Part shown: positions 46,670 to 59,357 of the stretch, in pieces
How positions within the stretch are numbered: the first letter of the stretch is position 1
How the letters are laid out: the number at the start of each line of letters is the position of its first letter
Program-made: the position numbers and the translations under genes
The notes under the pieces: model-generated
The model's database searches: none
The model's input: the letters and a program-made list of their open reading frames with translations, nothing else
What the model was told of the DNA's origin: nothing
Assembly: GCA_023653785.1 (NCBI GenBank)
Contig: JAMKCH010057966.1
Span: 36,007 to 100,006, forward strand
Source: Ophioderma brevispina
Taxonomy: Eukaryota > Echinodermata > Ophiuroidea > Amphilepidida > Ophiodermatidae
Direction of reading: 5' to 3'
Length of the DNA: 64,000 nucleotides

Positions 46670-47650
46670 ATTTTTGTCATAACACAGGCCTATATCATGT
46701 GTAGCTCTGGATGTAGGGCCATGTTGTCTGGAGTGCAGCATGGTTTAAACACTTTTGTGTACCTTAGGGTTCCAAAAACTTGTTCAAGACATAGCAATCA
46801 ACCTTTCTTGTGTTGAGGGGAGGGAAAGGATGTTGGGAGTCCAAAAAACGGATCGCCGTAATCGACTCTGGCCATTTTTTGTCGGCAAGGGCAAAGAGGT
46901 GTACAATTTTCATTGCAGCTCCGAATCAGCAACTTTACATCACCCGCTTCAAGCATTCGCTAACACGATTGAAAACACACACACATCACACTTAAATGGG
47001 ATAATGCCAAACTTATATTTCTGTTACAATCACCTATACAACCATGTTGTCTCTTGATGTATGCAGAAATATTTGGATCTAGGTGCTTATCAACGGTAGA
47101 AAATCGTTTGCCAGCGAACCCGTCAAACCTGAGTGCTGATTGCCATGGGCGCAGCCATTTTATTTCCAAAAGGAAAGCGCGAGACGTGGCGCTAGGACAG
47201 GTTCGCTGTCAAAACAGGGCCTTGCTGTCAAAAAAAACATCAGAGGGGATAGGTTGTCAAGTACGAGCAGTAACACAACCCTCAAAGCATGAATATGCTT
47301 ACTGATGCTGCGATTCACCATTCCCTCTGCTCTTGCTCCGGTTGGTATCAGACTTTACACTACAGCACAGACTCCCCACATACGCGTAAACAAAATTACG
47401 GTCGCGTATATTCATCTCTTACACCAGCGTCAATATGTACACTCATAATACGGAGGTGGATGTCCGTACGGCGTCTCATGCTGGAAAGGAAGGGGTTGTC
47501 CCGGCATCGTTCATGAAGAATGCACGCTCTCCCAGGGCCATCGTTCATTTTGGTTCCCAATTCTTGAAGCTAGTTGATTTCATGCCTCCACTTTTAACAA
47601 TCAGATGACAGGAATATAGTATGAGGTATATAATACATTTATATTTTCAA
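46670..47650. other. No gene recognised
   Basis: Average-composition sequence with overlapping frames on both strands near 46755-47305 and no recognisable domain. Confidence 0.35.
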
Positions 47651-47654
47651 ATGG

Positions 47655-49800
47655 CAGCCGGCGGCCATTTGAAATATGGCCGTACGCAGAGTGTTGCCCG
47701 GGTTGGAATTTCCACTAGCGGGGTTTGTGAAGCCATATGTATAAAGTTACCCAAATCAAACAATCAAATTCTCTGATGGAGCAAAGTGTATACGGGTCTG
47801 TAGCGCAGAGCCTGGACTAAAAACCAAAGATCAATTTAATGATCCTGCTAAGTAGGAACCCTAGTAGAACCACTATTTAAATAACCTGTTTCCAAAATAA
47901 GCAAGGGCGAAGTTGATTCGTTCTTTAACCCGCAATTTAAAATGTTCGCAACTCGCATGAAATTTTGTTTCTAAACATTATTACTCGCATCGCAATTGGC
48001 GGTTTTCTAAAAACCAAACAAGGTGAGAAAGCGGTGGGGTGGTACTTAAAGATATCTTCTTAACATAAACAATAATTATGTAAACACAACTGCCAAGATG
48101 AACTGTTCGTGAAGGATCCTTCTAAGTAGATCATTCTTAACGTATTTCCCAAAAACAAGCAAGGGTGAAGTGGAATCGTGGTCTTTAACCCGCAAATTAA
48201 ATGTTTACAAGGGTGACGATGGGTCGTTCTTTAAAGATATCCTTTCTTAATATAAACCGTATGTCAAACACAAACTGCAAAATATTGAACATGTTTTTTA
48301 AACATTGAGCCTGTTGTCTACATTAGCAACGTAAGGGTGGAGTGGAATCGTTCTTTAACCCGCAAATTAAAATTTTAAACCTTAATTTACTGGCATCGCA
48401 ATTGACATGTTTCTAAAAACAAATAAAGGTGAAGATGGTCGTTCTTTAAAGATACATTCTCATCTAAACAATATGTAAATCACACACTGTAAAATTTGAA
48501 ACATGTTTTGTAAACATTGAGCATGTTCTAAACAAAGTGAAGATGGGTACGTATTCTTCAAAAGATCAATTCAATGATCCTTCTAAATTGAATCATTCTT
48601 GAACGTGTTTCCAAAAAACAAGCAAGGGTGAAGTTCTTTAACACGTAAATAAAAACTGTTTACAAGGGCAAAGATGGGTTGTTCTTTCAAGATATCCTTC
48701 GTATATAAACCATTATGTAATCACCCACTCTATAGATAATTGAAACAACGTTTGTAAACATTGGAGCATGTTTCAACAATGGGTGAAGATGGGTTGAAGT
48801 TGAATCGTTCTTTAACCTGCAAATAAAATGTTTACAAATGGTGAGAGGGGTCGTTCTTTAAAGTTAATTCTTTTATATAAATCATATGTAAACACAAAGG
48901 CAAAAGGCAAATTCGCGCTGTCGTCGTGTCCCAAATTTAAAAAAAGGTTGGGGGAAGGGGTTCCAACCCCTTTTAGTCCTTTGATCAAATGACCCACGTT
49001 GTGATTTAGAAACCTGCTAACATTCACGATGTTGCCGCTGTCGCCGCTGTTGCCTGCAAAAGTGAAGCTTCGCGCTGATGCCGCACCCGACTTTTTTAAC
49101 AGGTAGAGGTAGGGGGGAAACCCCTCCTTAGTCTCTGATTGATAAAAATGTAATCAACAAACAATCATTCTCGCTGTGCCGCTGTAGCCGCTTGTTGCCT
49201 GTAAATCTTGGCGCTTCGGCGACTTTTTAAACGTCCAATTTCGCGCTGTCGCCGCTGCCAACGTTTCATAAAGGTTGAACTTCGCGTGTCGCCGCTGTTG
49301 CCTGTAAAAATCTGGAGCTTCGCGCTTTTTTAAAAGGTCCAATTCGCGCTGTCGCCGCCTGCCAATTTCTAAAAGGTTGACCTTCGCGCTGTCGCCGCTG
49401 CCCAATTTCTAGAAAGGTAGAGGTGGGGGTCAAACCCCTTCCTAGTCCTCTGAAAAAAATGACTCAATTGACCAGAACAACAATCATTCACGCTGTTGCC
49501 GCTGTCTCGCCGCTGTTGCCTGTAAATTCTGGAGCTTTGCGCTGTCACCGCATCCAACTTTTTAAAAGGTCCAAATTTCGGCTGTCGCCGCTGCCCACAT
49601 TTCATAAAGGTGGAAAATTCGCGCTTCGCGCTGCCCAATTTCTAAAACTAGTTAGAGGTGGGGGGGGTCCAAACACCTTTAGTCTATGATAAAATTAATC
49701 AATGGACCAGAAAAACATCATCACGCGCTGTTGCCTCTGTCGCCGATGTTGCCTGTAAAAATCTGGAGCTTTCCGATGTCGCAGCGGGCCAATTTTTAAA
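47655..49800 (+). repeat. Repeat block X, direct copy, with two internal minisatellites
   Basis: Reverse-complement partner of 31960-35345. From about 47900 to 48890 it consists of imperfect units of 170-220 bp alternating GAATCGTTCTTTAACCCGC and GGTCGTTCTTTAAAGATA, each with a run of TAAACACAAACTGCAAAAT-like sequence. From about 48910 to 49800 the units (about 140-320 bp) carry CTGTCGCCGCTGTTGCCTGT and GGTAGAGGTGGGGG-type blocks. The second array ends exactly where the AATTCG array begins. No gene: its frames are repeats of the same codons. Confidence 0.7.
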
Positions 49801-49811
49801 GAGAAGAAAAA

Positions 49812-50395
49812 ATTCGTTCACGAATTAGTAATTCGCATTCAAACGAATAGTAATTCGTTCAAAACGAAATTAACCAAATTCGTTCAAACGAATTATTAAT
49901 TCGGTCAAACGAATAACAAATCGTTCAAACGAATGATTAATTCGTTCAAACGAATAAACAATTCCGTTCAACGAATTACAAATTCGTTAAACGATATTAA
50001 ACAATTCGTTAAACGAATAATAAAACGTTCAAACGAATAAAAAATCGTTCAACGAATTTAACCAATCGTTTCAAAAACGAATTAACAATTCGTTCACACG
50101 AATTAACAATTGTTCAAACGAAATAACATTCGTCAAACGAATAACAAATCGTCAAACGAATTAACAAATCGTTCAAACGAAGTAACAATTCGTTCAACGA
50201 ATTAACAATTCGTTTAAACGAAATGATTAGATTCGTTCAAACGAATTAACAATTCGTTTAAACGAATTAAAAAAAAAAAAAAAAAAAAAAAAAACAATTC
50301 GTTCAAACGAATTATTAATTGTTCAAACGATTAACTGAACAATTTCGTTCACACGAATTATATTTGTTCAAATGAATTAAAACAATCGTCAAAAC
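49812..50395. repeat. Array of palindromic units (AATTCGTTCAAACGAATT), left side
   Basis: About 26 head-to-tail units of roughly 20-22 bp, each AATTCGTTCAAACGAATTA with small variants, interrupted by an A run at about 50270-50294. Every unit is itself nearly palindromic, so the array reads alike on both strands. Confidence 0.92.
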
Positions 50396-51127
50396 GAAGT
50401 GCACACCATTTACGCTCCCATAGAAGCTGTACTGCTGGGACAACAGCGCCACCAATTCCGTTTCCGCTGCTAATTGGCCGGGATATTTTTTTTTTATTCT
50501 TAGACATGCGCTAGTAATGGGACTCCCTAGCCAACTCAGACGCTGGTTAAGGCTCTGCGATTAGCTGAACAAGACTGAAAAAAAAAAACGGTTTTCGCCG
50601 GTACCTGGGATATCGCGAAAACGCCGAATCAGGTGGTCGATCTGATGTTAGAAAGGGTTTCTAACATCAGACCAAAAAAGACCAATTAGCTCACTAGCTT
50701 TTGTAAGCATGGCGTGTGGCATGACATGATAGCAGCAATCGAGAATGAGCCAGCTAACTAAGGTAAGAATTTTTCACGTTTATTTTTCACGTTTTTCGTC
50801 TTTTCCAAATATAAACATATATTATAAACTAGTCAGCTAACTAGACAATTTAGTAGGACTATTTTGGTGCGTAAATCGTTTAGATAGGCCAAGATTTTGA
50901 GCAATATCCAGTGTACAAAAAATCCAAATCAACGCTATTTGACCGGTGTTCCGAAATGTTTAAAAAGTGTTGTGTCGGATCAGCCACTTGGTAGACGTTT
51001 CATAAGAAGTCCCATGAAGCAAATGAGGATTACAAATGATTCCGCCAGCGCGTGTTAATGGCATTGTGCAGTAGCGCTTGGACGGATGAATGAATAAGCA
51101 ATACATCATTTGATTCAATGCGGACTT
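50396..51127. other. Spacer between palindrome array and 6-kb core, copy 2
   Basis: No gene. A perfect short hairpin (TCTGATGTTAGAAA, 3-base loop GGG, TTTCTAACATCAGA) lies at about 50640-50671. Confidence 0.55.
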
Positions 51128-54100
51128 CTATTAGGGGCGAAGATATAAAGTCAAAACGCACTGAACCGGAAAGTTGAGTACATATAGGGTTTTTTTTTTT
51201 TTTTTTTTTAAAAGTATTTTTTAAGTACTTTGTTTTTACAAGGTTTTACACCTTTAATGTTTTTAAAACAATAGTGATTTAAACATAAAAAATGGCATAT
51301 TTTTTAAACACTTAGGACTTATACAAAATCTGCTCTAACTTAAAGAAGGAAGTATTTTTTTACATGGGATTCTTGCCATTTTTGTCAATATTCACGAAAT
51401 TCAAAAGACATACCTGTCATTGCAAAATCCATCGCTGTTGGTCGACATTTGCATACTTTATTCCTTCATTTATCGATTTTTGTAGAAATTAACCTCGTAT
51501 TTTTCCATCATAAAAACGTCATTAAATGATTATGACGTGAAACACTAAATTCCATAAATGTGATTCCTAATGGCCTTATGGTTCAAGTTTACCCCCCCTT
51601 AGACCAATATTTGCTAGAAAATTTACAAATCAAAACACGAGTCCAAATCACCGATTCAACGCAGTGCATGGGATGCGACAATGTTAATTGATGAAAAGTC
51701 AACGAGATTAAGCCACCCTTCTACTAATCAATACTGGTACCCCGTCTTTTGTGAGTTCGTTTATACAATGGCCAGCACATGTAATTCGCTGGATTATCCG
51801 GGCATCCGTGGGACTTGGTGTTCAGTTGAATGGAAATCATTTGTTTTGGGGTAGGTACCGTCTTATCATTGAAAAGAGAAATATTAACCAAGAGCTTAAT
51901 ATGAGAAATTTCTGTAATCGAAGCAATTTACACTTTTTAAATTTACAGGTAATCTTTCAAACACATGGGCACAAATTCCTCGCTTCTTCGCTAGATCGTG
52001 CAACTAATGAGCTATAAACATTTTATAATCTATTTCGCCATTAAAAAAAGGAAAATAGTTTTTCCAAAGTAAAAATTGCAGTTTGGCAAGGGGACTTGGT
52101 AAACAATTTTCAACGTTGGTAGACATTGTTATCCACCCTCGTTCAAAACGGAATTTTCCTTAATTTGTGAGGATAGTGGAAGTCCTCAAATGGAGAACTG
52201 TGATAGCCTCATGTTAAAAAATCGTGGGGATTAGTCAATGCTATACCCTACACATTCACCTTTTTGTATAACTCACCAAATATAAAAGTTGATGTTGTGA
52301 TTGAATTTATTTTCTGAGTATACTCTAATTATTACAGGTATTTGTTGGAGAATTGCTGCCGTAAAATACGGTCAAAGAAACGATATTTTTTTACAGTCGT
52401 AGGGTTAATGTCTGAAGCTAATCAACTACGAAGTAAAGTATATAGTTTGTTGTTTTCGTTGCTTTTCTTTCTTTAATACTATTCCTTTTGGATGTGTACT
52501 TTAAACTGATATAAAGGAATAAAGACAGACATTTATTATAATGAGGTACATGTAGAGATTAAGAGTAGTTTGCATTGATCTTGCTTTATTTCACTTTGAA
52601 GCTCCAGCAACAGGTCCTCCTATTTAGAAGAAAGAAGAAGAAAAACCAATTTCCATGAAGGGATTTTAGGAAAATACTGTTACTGCTATTGGTAATTTAA
52701 ATCGTGTATCATTTCAGATAGACCTTCACCTTGCCAATTATTGCCACCGTCTAAAACTAAATGGGGCTAAAAAATATGACCACAGAATGGTCATTTACAC
52801 TTGTTGACACAAAGTGGGTCACAAACTTTAACCCTTTAAAACAACGGGTTCAAAGATGACCCGTTTTAAACGTGCAAAAGGGTAGGAGTAGATAAGGGTC
52901 TCCATAATGGAGAATGCGGAAAGGTAATAGGTGATGAGTGAATTTAGAGTGGAGATGGGAAGGGTGTTTGTAAGGGAATTCGTAATGGAGATGGGATTCG
53001 GGTGTAAGGGATATAGGATGGAGATGCACTCTAAGAAAAAACGGCACTTAGAACCTTTTATTGTCCTCTCTATGGAAACCTTTAAGAAATGGAACCCTCA
53101 AAAAGGGTTCTTAAAAATCTGAGAAACCAAAAAGGTTCCTAACAGAACATAAATTGTGCCTATACAGAAGTTTAAAGAAACTATTTTTGGTTCGTTGAAG
53201 AAACCTTATATAGCAGGACAGTTTATAACCAACCTCTTTAGCATCTTTTTCTTAGGTGTGGGAGATATAAGGGCACATCAAAATGAGAGGGAATATATAT
53301 ACAATCCCCTCTTCCAATATAGGAGGCTCCTGAGACAACTAAATCTTTAACTCACATATAATCAGCAAAAAAAGAAAAAACACTCCCTATCATGATTACA
53401 CTCAAAATCAGATTAGTCAGCGGAGAGCTCACCAAAATAATTTGTCCAATTGACACAATTCAGATCAAAATGAATTATGTTGATACCACTAGTAGTTTTA
53501 AAAATGGGAAATATCCTTGATTAGGGGCCCCTAAAAATCAAAGCACTGATTTTAGTTAGACAGATGTAAAGTTCCAGCAATAATATCACATAAAAGGATT
53601 AAGCTTACTCTTTAGTACGCAACAAATGTGACTTCGTAATTTGGTATTGGCAGTCAGGGAGAACGGCATGTATGACCGGCATTTCTAATTCTCCAGTAAA
53701 ACAATTAATTTATACTTGAATGAAGGACAATATTTAGAAATTTTGCAAGTATTTTGTGAAGATATTCACATTTGTGGCTGCCTCGCCAAATTGATTGACG
53801 TAATGTTACAACTTTAAAAGTATCAGAAATTCATTTATTGGGTCAAAATCATAATCTAAGACTTCAGTTTATGTTATCTCAGGTATTCGCTGTTTAGGGC
53901 ATATTTTAAAATTATTAGATTTTTGCTTCCATTTGGAATTTGAAGTATGATCAATGTTAAGAGTGCCATGCACTTGTCATTGTGGCTATAATATATCTAG
54001 TAGTAGTAAGCCATAGTTTGATAATATAGGGCTGAATAGATAATTATAGTTATGGCGCCGCCATCTTGGATTTCTCCAAAATTAAGGTGTATTTTAGCGC

Positions 54101-57100
54101 ACCTAGAGCGATTACAAAATATCACCTACAAATGACTCTCAAGGATGACCAGGATTCTTGGTCTACACACCAATAACTCTAATATTTCATGAAAAAAAAA
54201 TGTGGACATACTCAACCCATACTCTCCCGGACTATTGGAGCAATACGAAATTCAGAACCTATGTTTTCGGTTTGAAATATGAGCAAATTAAAATCACTTT
54301 TTTTTCACTTTTAAGACATTTTGGAGGCAAATACAAGTTAAGAAATCAATTGAGGTCTGATCTATATGAAATCCACTACATGCACTATATATGGATTGCA
54401 TTGGAATTTTGCGTTGATACTTTATAAACATGATTTATGGTGTGATTTAAATTACCTAAACTTTACTCCTTATTGGCTCACATATCGAAACAACAAGGGT
54501 GCTATATTAAACATTTATACTGAACTTGGTTGTTCAAAGCTTAATCCCCAAGTTTATTATAAGGAGATTCTTTAGTCATAAATTCCATCTTAAAAAATCT
54601 GATGACAAAGCTACAATACCGCATTTTATTGACCTTTACCCAAAATTAAACATCCAAGCAACTCTAGTTGTTAAGTTAAAGATTCACTCTAAAAAAAACA
54701 TTGTGAGAAACATGGTGCGAAGTACTGTTAAGAAAACACGGGGGTGTCTCAAGTTTGGTTTGTAGGGACGTGCCTCCGACAGTCTGGAAGTAGGACCAAA
54801 ATTATAGATATACATTTTATGCCAAAAGGACCCCTATAGCTACCAGAGGGCAAATTTATGGGCTAATTTAACCCAAATTTGCCATTTTTCCTCCAAATTT
54901 TTGACCATTTTTTAAGCAAATTTGGGACAATTTTTTTGGACTAATTTTCCAACAATTTTTAAACAATGTTGTTTCCGATGAGAAAATTTGACACTAATTT
55001 TCCAATAAATTTGCGGACATTTTGAAGAAAAAAACCTGACCAACATGTGATACCAAAATTTTCATGAAAACGGGAGTCATTGATATACCAGAATGCTGAA
55101 AACGAGGCAAGTCTGTGGCAAGTCCCTGTATGGTATTTGTGTTGAGAACATCCCAGGGGAAGGAATAAAATGTCACTTGGGGTCGAATGCCCGAAACACC
55201 TACCGGCAAATGAGTGAATACGTTTCGAGATGTGTTGTTATGTGAGATCCTTCGTGAAATCCATCTTACTTCTGTGCCAGATAAATATCTATGTATTGAC
55301 CCTTTTAGATATTTAGAAAAATTGAAAAATACAAGGTAACTTTAGGTTGTTGCGTTAAAGGTTCACTGCTAAAAAAAAAATTTAGAAAGTGTGCGAAGTA
55401 GAAGTGTTTAGGTAATAAACATGTCAAATCTATAAACCACTTGGCGTCATTTTTTTTTTCGAGGTTTAAAAATTTTTAAAAATGTTTAAGCTAGGGCAAA
55501 TGGTATTTAATTTCCACTGTTTTACAGTGACATGATAGTGACGGACCTTATTCGTGCAGATGGCGGTCCTCACATGGGAACGGTGATATTTCATGTTTTT
55601 AATGATATATCGTGGATTTTTTAATATTGTTCACTCAAGAAAAACTGCTGTTATCAAGTGTAAAGGTAACGCGGCGTTAACCGTATCACCAAGGTATTTC
55701 ACAAAACTCCAAAAACTTCGTGAAGAGGTAAAGATCCAGAATTGAATTTGACGTGGACCTGTCCCATACGTCAATTCCTACTTCTTACCAAGGCGAATTT
55801 TCTGTACCTAATTAAAAAGTACTTGTATATTAAAGCTCAAATACCAGTATATAGGGCATATGTCATTGCTGTTTGTAGTGCTATATCACTATAAAATGTG
55901 TGTAGTAATTTGTCAAAACTTCGTTTTTTTCCTGATATGTACAACGGTAAAAGGTCTAAATACTATTTTATACTAAACGCTATCCATCAATGAGATTAAT
56001 AAATATGTTATTTTTTTAAACACGGAATTAAATTATAGTAAGAATGTAAAAAAATGTTTGTAATTATTGCTAACATGATTTGTTACAATGCACATTTGGT
56101 GCTATAGAAGTACGCTAATACAGTGCTTACAAATTGATATATTCAGAAGGCATGTTTGCTTGAATCATGTGACATAATTACAAAGGGGTAACTGGCCTCC
56201 TTCTGCCCCAGAATTGAAAGGAGACCCGAAAAATATTGAGAGTTGGCTCCCAACTGTCTTCAGACCGATAACATGGATACGTGTTACAAACGAAACCAAA
56301 CATTTCGTCCATCCGGCCACGATACGAAAGGAATTGTCAGTTTTAAATGAACTTCGTTGATATTTTGTTTTGTGATATTGAATGGCTTCCTTGACATTAT
56401 AAGGAAAGCCTATATCATATCAGTATGAAGGATTTACAGGCAAATTGATACAGTATGCTGTGGCATTTTCTTACATTTCAGTTGGTTTACAATCAAGCCA
56501 CTGAGAATTAAAACCCTTCTGGATGTTTTATTTACAAAAACCTGATGTAAACACCACAAAGCTGTTTTGGGAATTGTTTTTCGTTTCAGGTGAAGAAACA
56601 CATAAAAATTGCAATATAAATCCAAAAACGTCTGTTGTGACCCCATTACAGGCGCCCGAGATGCAACAAAAATATGTCGGGTTCCTTGAAGGGCGATGAA
56701 CATTTTCGAATTGCTGTTATAATAGCGGTATTGTTTGTAAGATTTCTATTTTCCCGTTTGATGGCCCTAAATTTCTTTCAGTCTTAAGGGTTTACTCTAT
56801 TTCGAACCTGTACTTTTGCATAGATACCAATAAGTACAATTGAGCCTAATGCCTATTGAAATGCTGAGGTCTTTTTTAAATTGGAATTCGTAAAAAACAT
56901 CTCAAGCGAGCGATATTAATATCGCTCTTCCACAAGTCATTAAATCACATACTAATGTGTGAATATTATCTTTTTTTTATCTATTTAACGGCATACGTCT
57001 TCTTTAGTTGATATAAGTAAATAGGGACAATGACATAAAACTGTAGGCGAAATTAATGTTGACATGTATTCTATTAAGGCGGCAAATTTAAACCAGAAAA

Positions 57101-57840
57101 CAAAAGCAGTTACATCACACCCTGGTTTCCCCAGTTGGTTGGGCCGATGCACGCTGCTGCGTTGTTCAAAGGTCATAATAGCTTCGTCTATTGCACGTTA
57201 CGCCATTATGATGACAATGGTTATTTTTGGAGATCACAGTGGCTATTGAAGGAACACAGGCTGTATTGTCGCATGGTGTATCCTGAAAAGAAGTTCAACC
57301 AAATACCAAAGGCCACTATTATTTGGTAACGTAATTTCAGTGTAGTTTGTTGGTATACTACTTGTCACTGCTGTGACCAGGCGTGATTGTCAGAAATGTT
57401 TGCAGTCGAAAATTTCCATTGTGGTGATGATTTGTGCGATGGAAATCAAAAAAAAAGTTGGCAGGTTGTCTAACATGAAAAATTTGCATAATGGTATTCA
57501 AAAATAAAACACTGAAAAGACCATTTAATCACAAAAAGGTGTTGTGAATTAGATAGGAGCAATCAATTCCTCCAAAATGCAAACCAAAACAAACAACGAT
57601 TACAGGTACTTATTATGTTGTACACCCGGGAAAAATAAAATAGATGGTGAACAAAAAATCATGCCAATTTAGGTTAATTAGGCTTTCATAACTCCTAAAC
57701 CAACCCAGATGCAAAACCTTGTAAAAAACTTTTCAGACACCTGATATATTGAACATAATTTAAGCTAGAAAAATCCTATATTACTCCAAATTGGGATTTT
57801 TGCTTAAAGGAGCGACTTTCGGCCTTAGATCTGCACCCTA
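51128..57840. mobile_element. 6-kb core repeat, copy 2 (unknown element class)
   Basis: Direct, collinear, diverged copy of 24648-30602 (matching words in order from GGAAAGTTGAGTA at about 51169 to GAGCGACTTTCGGCCTTAGAT at about 57809). The left tip reads TAGGGGCGAAGATATAAAG and the right tip, reversed, TAGGGTGCAGATCTAAGG, so the ends still look inverted, with TA outside each. Copy 2 is longer than copy 1, partly because of inserted repeat A pieces (53515-53650 and 54270-54372) and the 54768-54808 LINE-like relic. No transposase or other domain was recognised. Whether an autonomous relative exists cannot be told from this window. Confidence 0.65.
54768..54808. repeat. 40-bp segment shared with the LINE relic at 2563-2610
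   Basis: GTTTGTAGGGACG then GTGCCTCCGACAGTCTGGAA and GTAGGAC correspond to GTTTGGGTAGGGACG...GTGCCTCCGAGAGTCTGGAA and GTAGGAC at 2563-2610. On the minus strand this encodes the LLPD(S/C)RRH-like end of the LINE fragment. Confidence 0.55.
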
Positions 57841-57997
57841 GTATTGAAACGTCTACCGCCCACTGGGGCATGTTACCGTCGAAAACTTGGGAACTCCTTA
57901 GCAGTGAAGATTGCCAAGGTCGCGGTGGTTCAAATTACTTTCTGACCGTTATTTAACAATGGGCGGCGCTGTGTGCCAAGACGACAAGTCAATAGTG

Positions 57998-58112
57998 TGA
58001 TTAACCAAATCGTTAAAACGAATTAAAATTCGTTCAAACGAATTGACAATTCGTTCAAACGAATTATTTTTAATTCGTTCAAAACGAATTAATTTATATA
58101 AAACGAATTTCT
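57998..58112. repeat. Array of palindromic units (AATTCGTTCAAACGAATT), right side
   Basis: About five units of the same AATTCGTTCAAACGAATT repeat as 49812-50395. Together the two arrays bracket the 6-kb core copy 2. Because the unit is palindromic the relative orientation of the arrays is undefined. Confidence 0.9.
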
Positions 58113-58114
58113 GA

Positions 58115-59350
58115 TTAAAAATATCAATTTGATTTTCTCAATTTATTGGAGAAAAGAGTGCTCACAGGAAAAGTACTTTATTTATGTTGTTTTGTGCAAG
58201 GTTTACCTGTTAGATAATTGACACAACAATAGGGGAAAGGGGAATTCCCAAGATGTAATTAAAAACTGAGTCACTTGTTTATGCTTTAAGATGAAAAAAC
58301 ATTACATTGACCTGGGGATTCCATGAAGTTAAATGGAAAAATGATTGCAATTAGATGATGTAAATTTTTTGTGAAACTGATTTACAGTGATAGGTATGTT
58401 ATGCATGTAATGTTGTTATAACCTATTTGAGGTATTAGGAAATACTAGTTATGAAATATTTGTTTAGTAAGGGGAACTTGGCCAGAAGATTCGCCAGTAG
58501 CAGTTGTAACCAGCAGCTATACATTATAGTTATAGCTAGTTAATCTACAAAATGTAGATTGTTCTTGCAGAGCGCCCCAAGATTTAAAATACTTTGGAAA
58601 CCGCCGGAGCTTGAAAGCTATTTAAACTGTCTGGTGTCGTCTTTTAAGCCAAAAGGCTTCAGTTTTGGAATCAAAAAAGGGATTCCAGTTTGTGGTCCTA
58701 TATGAGGACTTAGCGACAGACTGATGGTGGAGGAATACCTTGATATATTGCAGAAAGAAATTCGTGTCGTCGAGGAGAAACCTTGTCGTCTTGAATGGCT
58801 GACACATGATTCACAATTAACAATTTGTGTGCTGCCATTTAAATAAGATTGTAAACCAATTCCCTGAGGAAAACACCCATTTGAAGTTCTTGCAGAGGAA
58901 TAACATGGTCACAGTGTCGAATGCTTTTATGGAAGATTTAACAGAAACCATAAAAACCAAAAGATTGGAAATAAATGAAAAATATGAGAGTTTAAAGCTT
59001 ATTGTATGAAAAACTTTTTAGTATATTTCTGATCTCCTTGTCACAAAATTAAAATAAGCAAGGGTAACAAAAACACATTAATAAAATAGGCCAAAGTAAT
59101 AAACTACCGCCCAAATTTCAAACCCATAATCGGTTTAATTATACAAACACAATATTAATTTGATACTAATATCCACATAATTGGACTTGGAAAACACTCA
59201 ACCTATTTTCGGACCCCAATTGTAGGAGCACCCCGGGAAATACCACTTAGACCAAATTGGAATTGGAACAAATGGTGTGGGTTTATTAGACTAAAAATGG
59301 TAGGCACTATTTAGACCAAAATGGCCTCTAGACTGGATGGGCATAGACCA
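58115..59350. other. AT-rich sequence, nothing recognised
   Basis: A frame at 58827-59009 (plus) has a plausible helical, charged composition (NFLKFLQ-, KTKRLEINEKYES-type) but no domain, and its length is compatible with chance. Confidence 0.35.
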
Positions 59351-59357
59351 ATGGATA

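Noticed and set aside
47054..47516. Two plus-strand frames of 75-83 codons
   Set aside because: No recognisable content, codon pattern or splice context.
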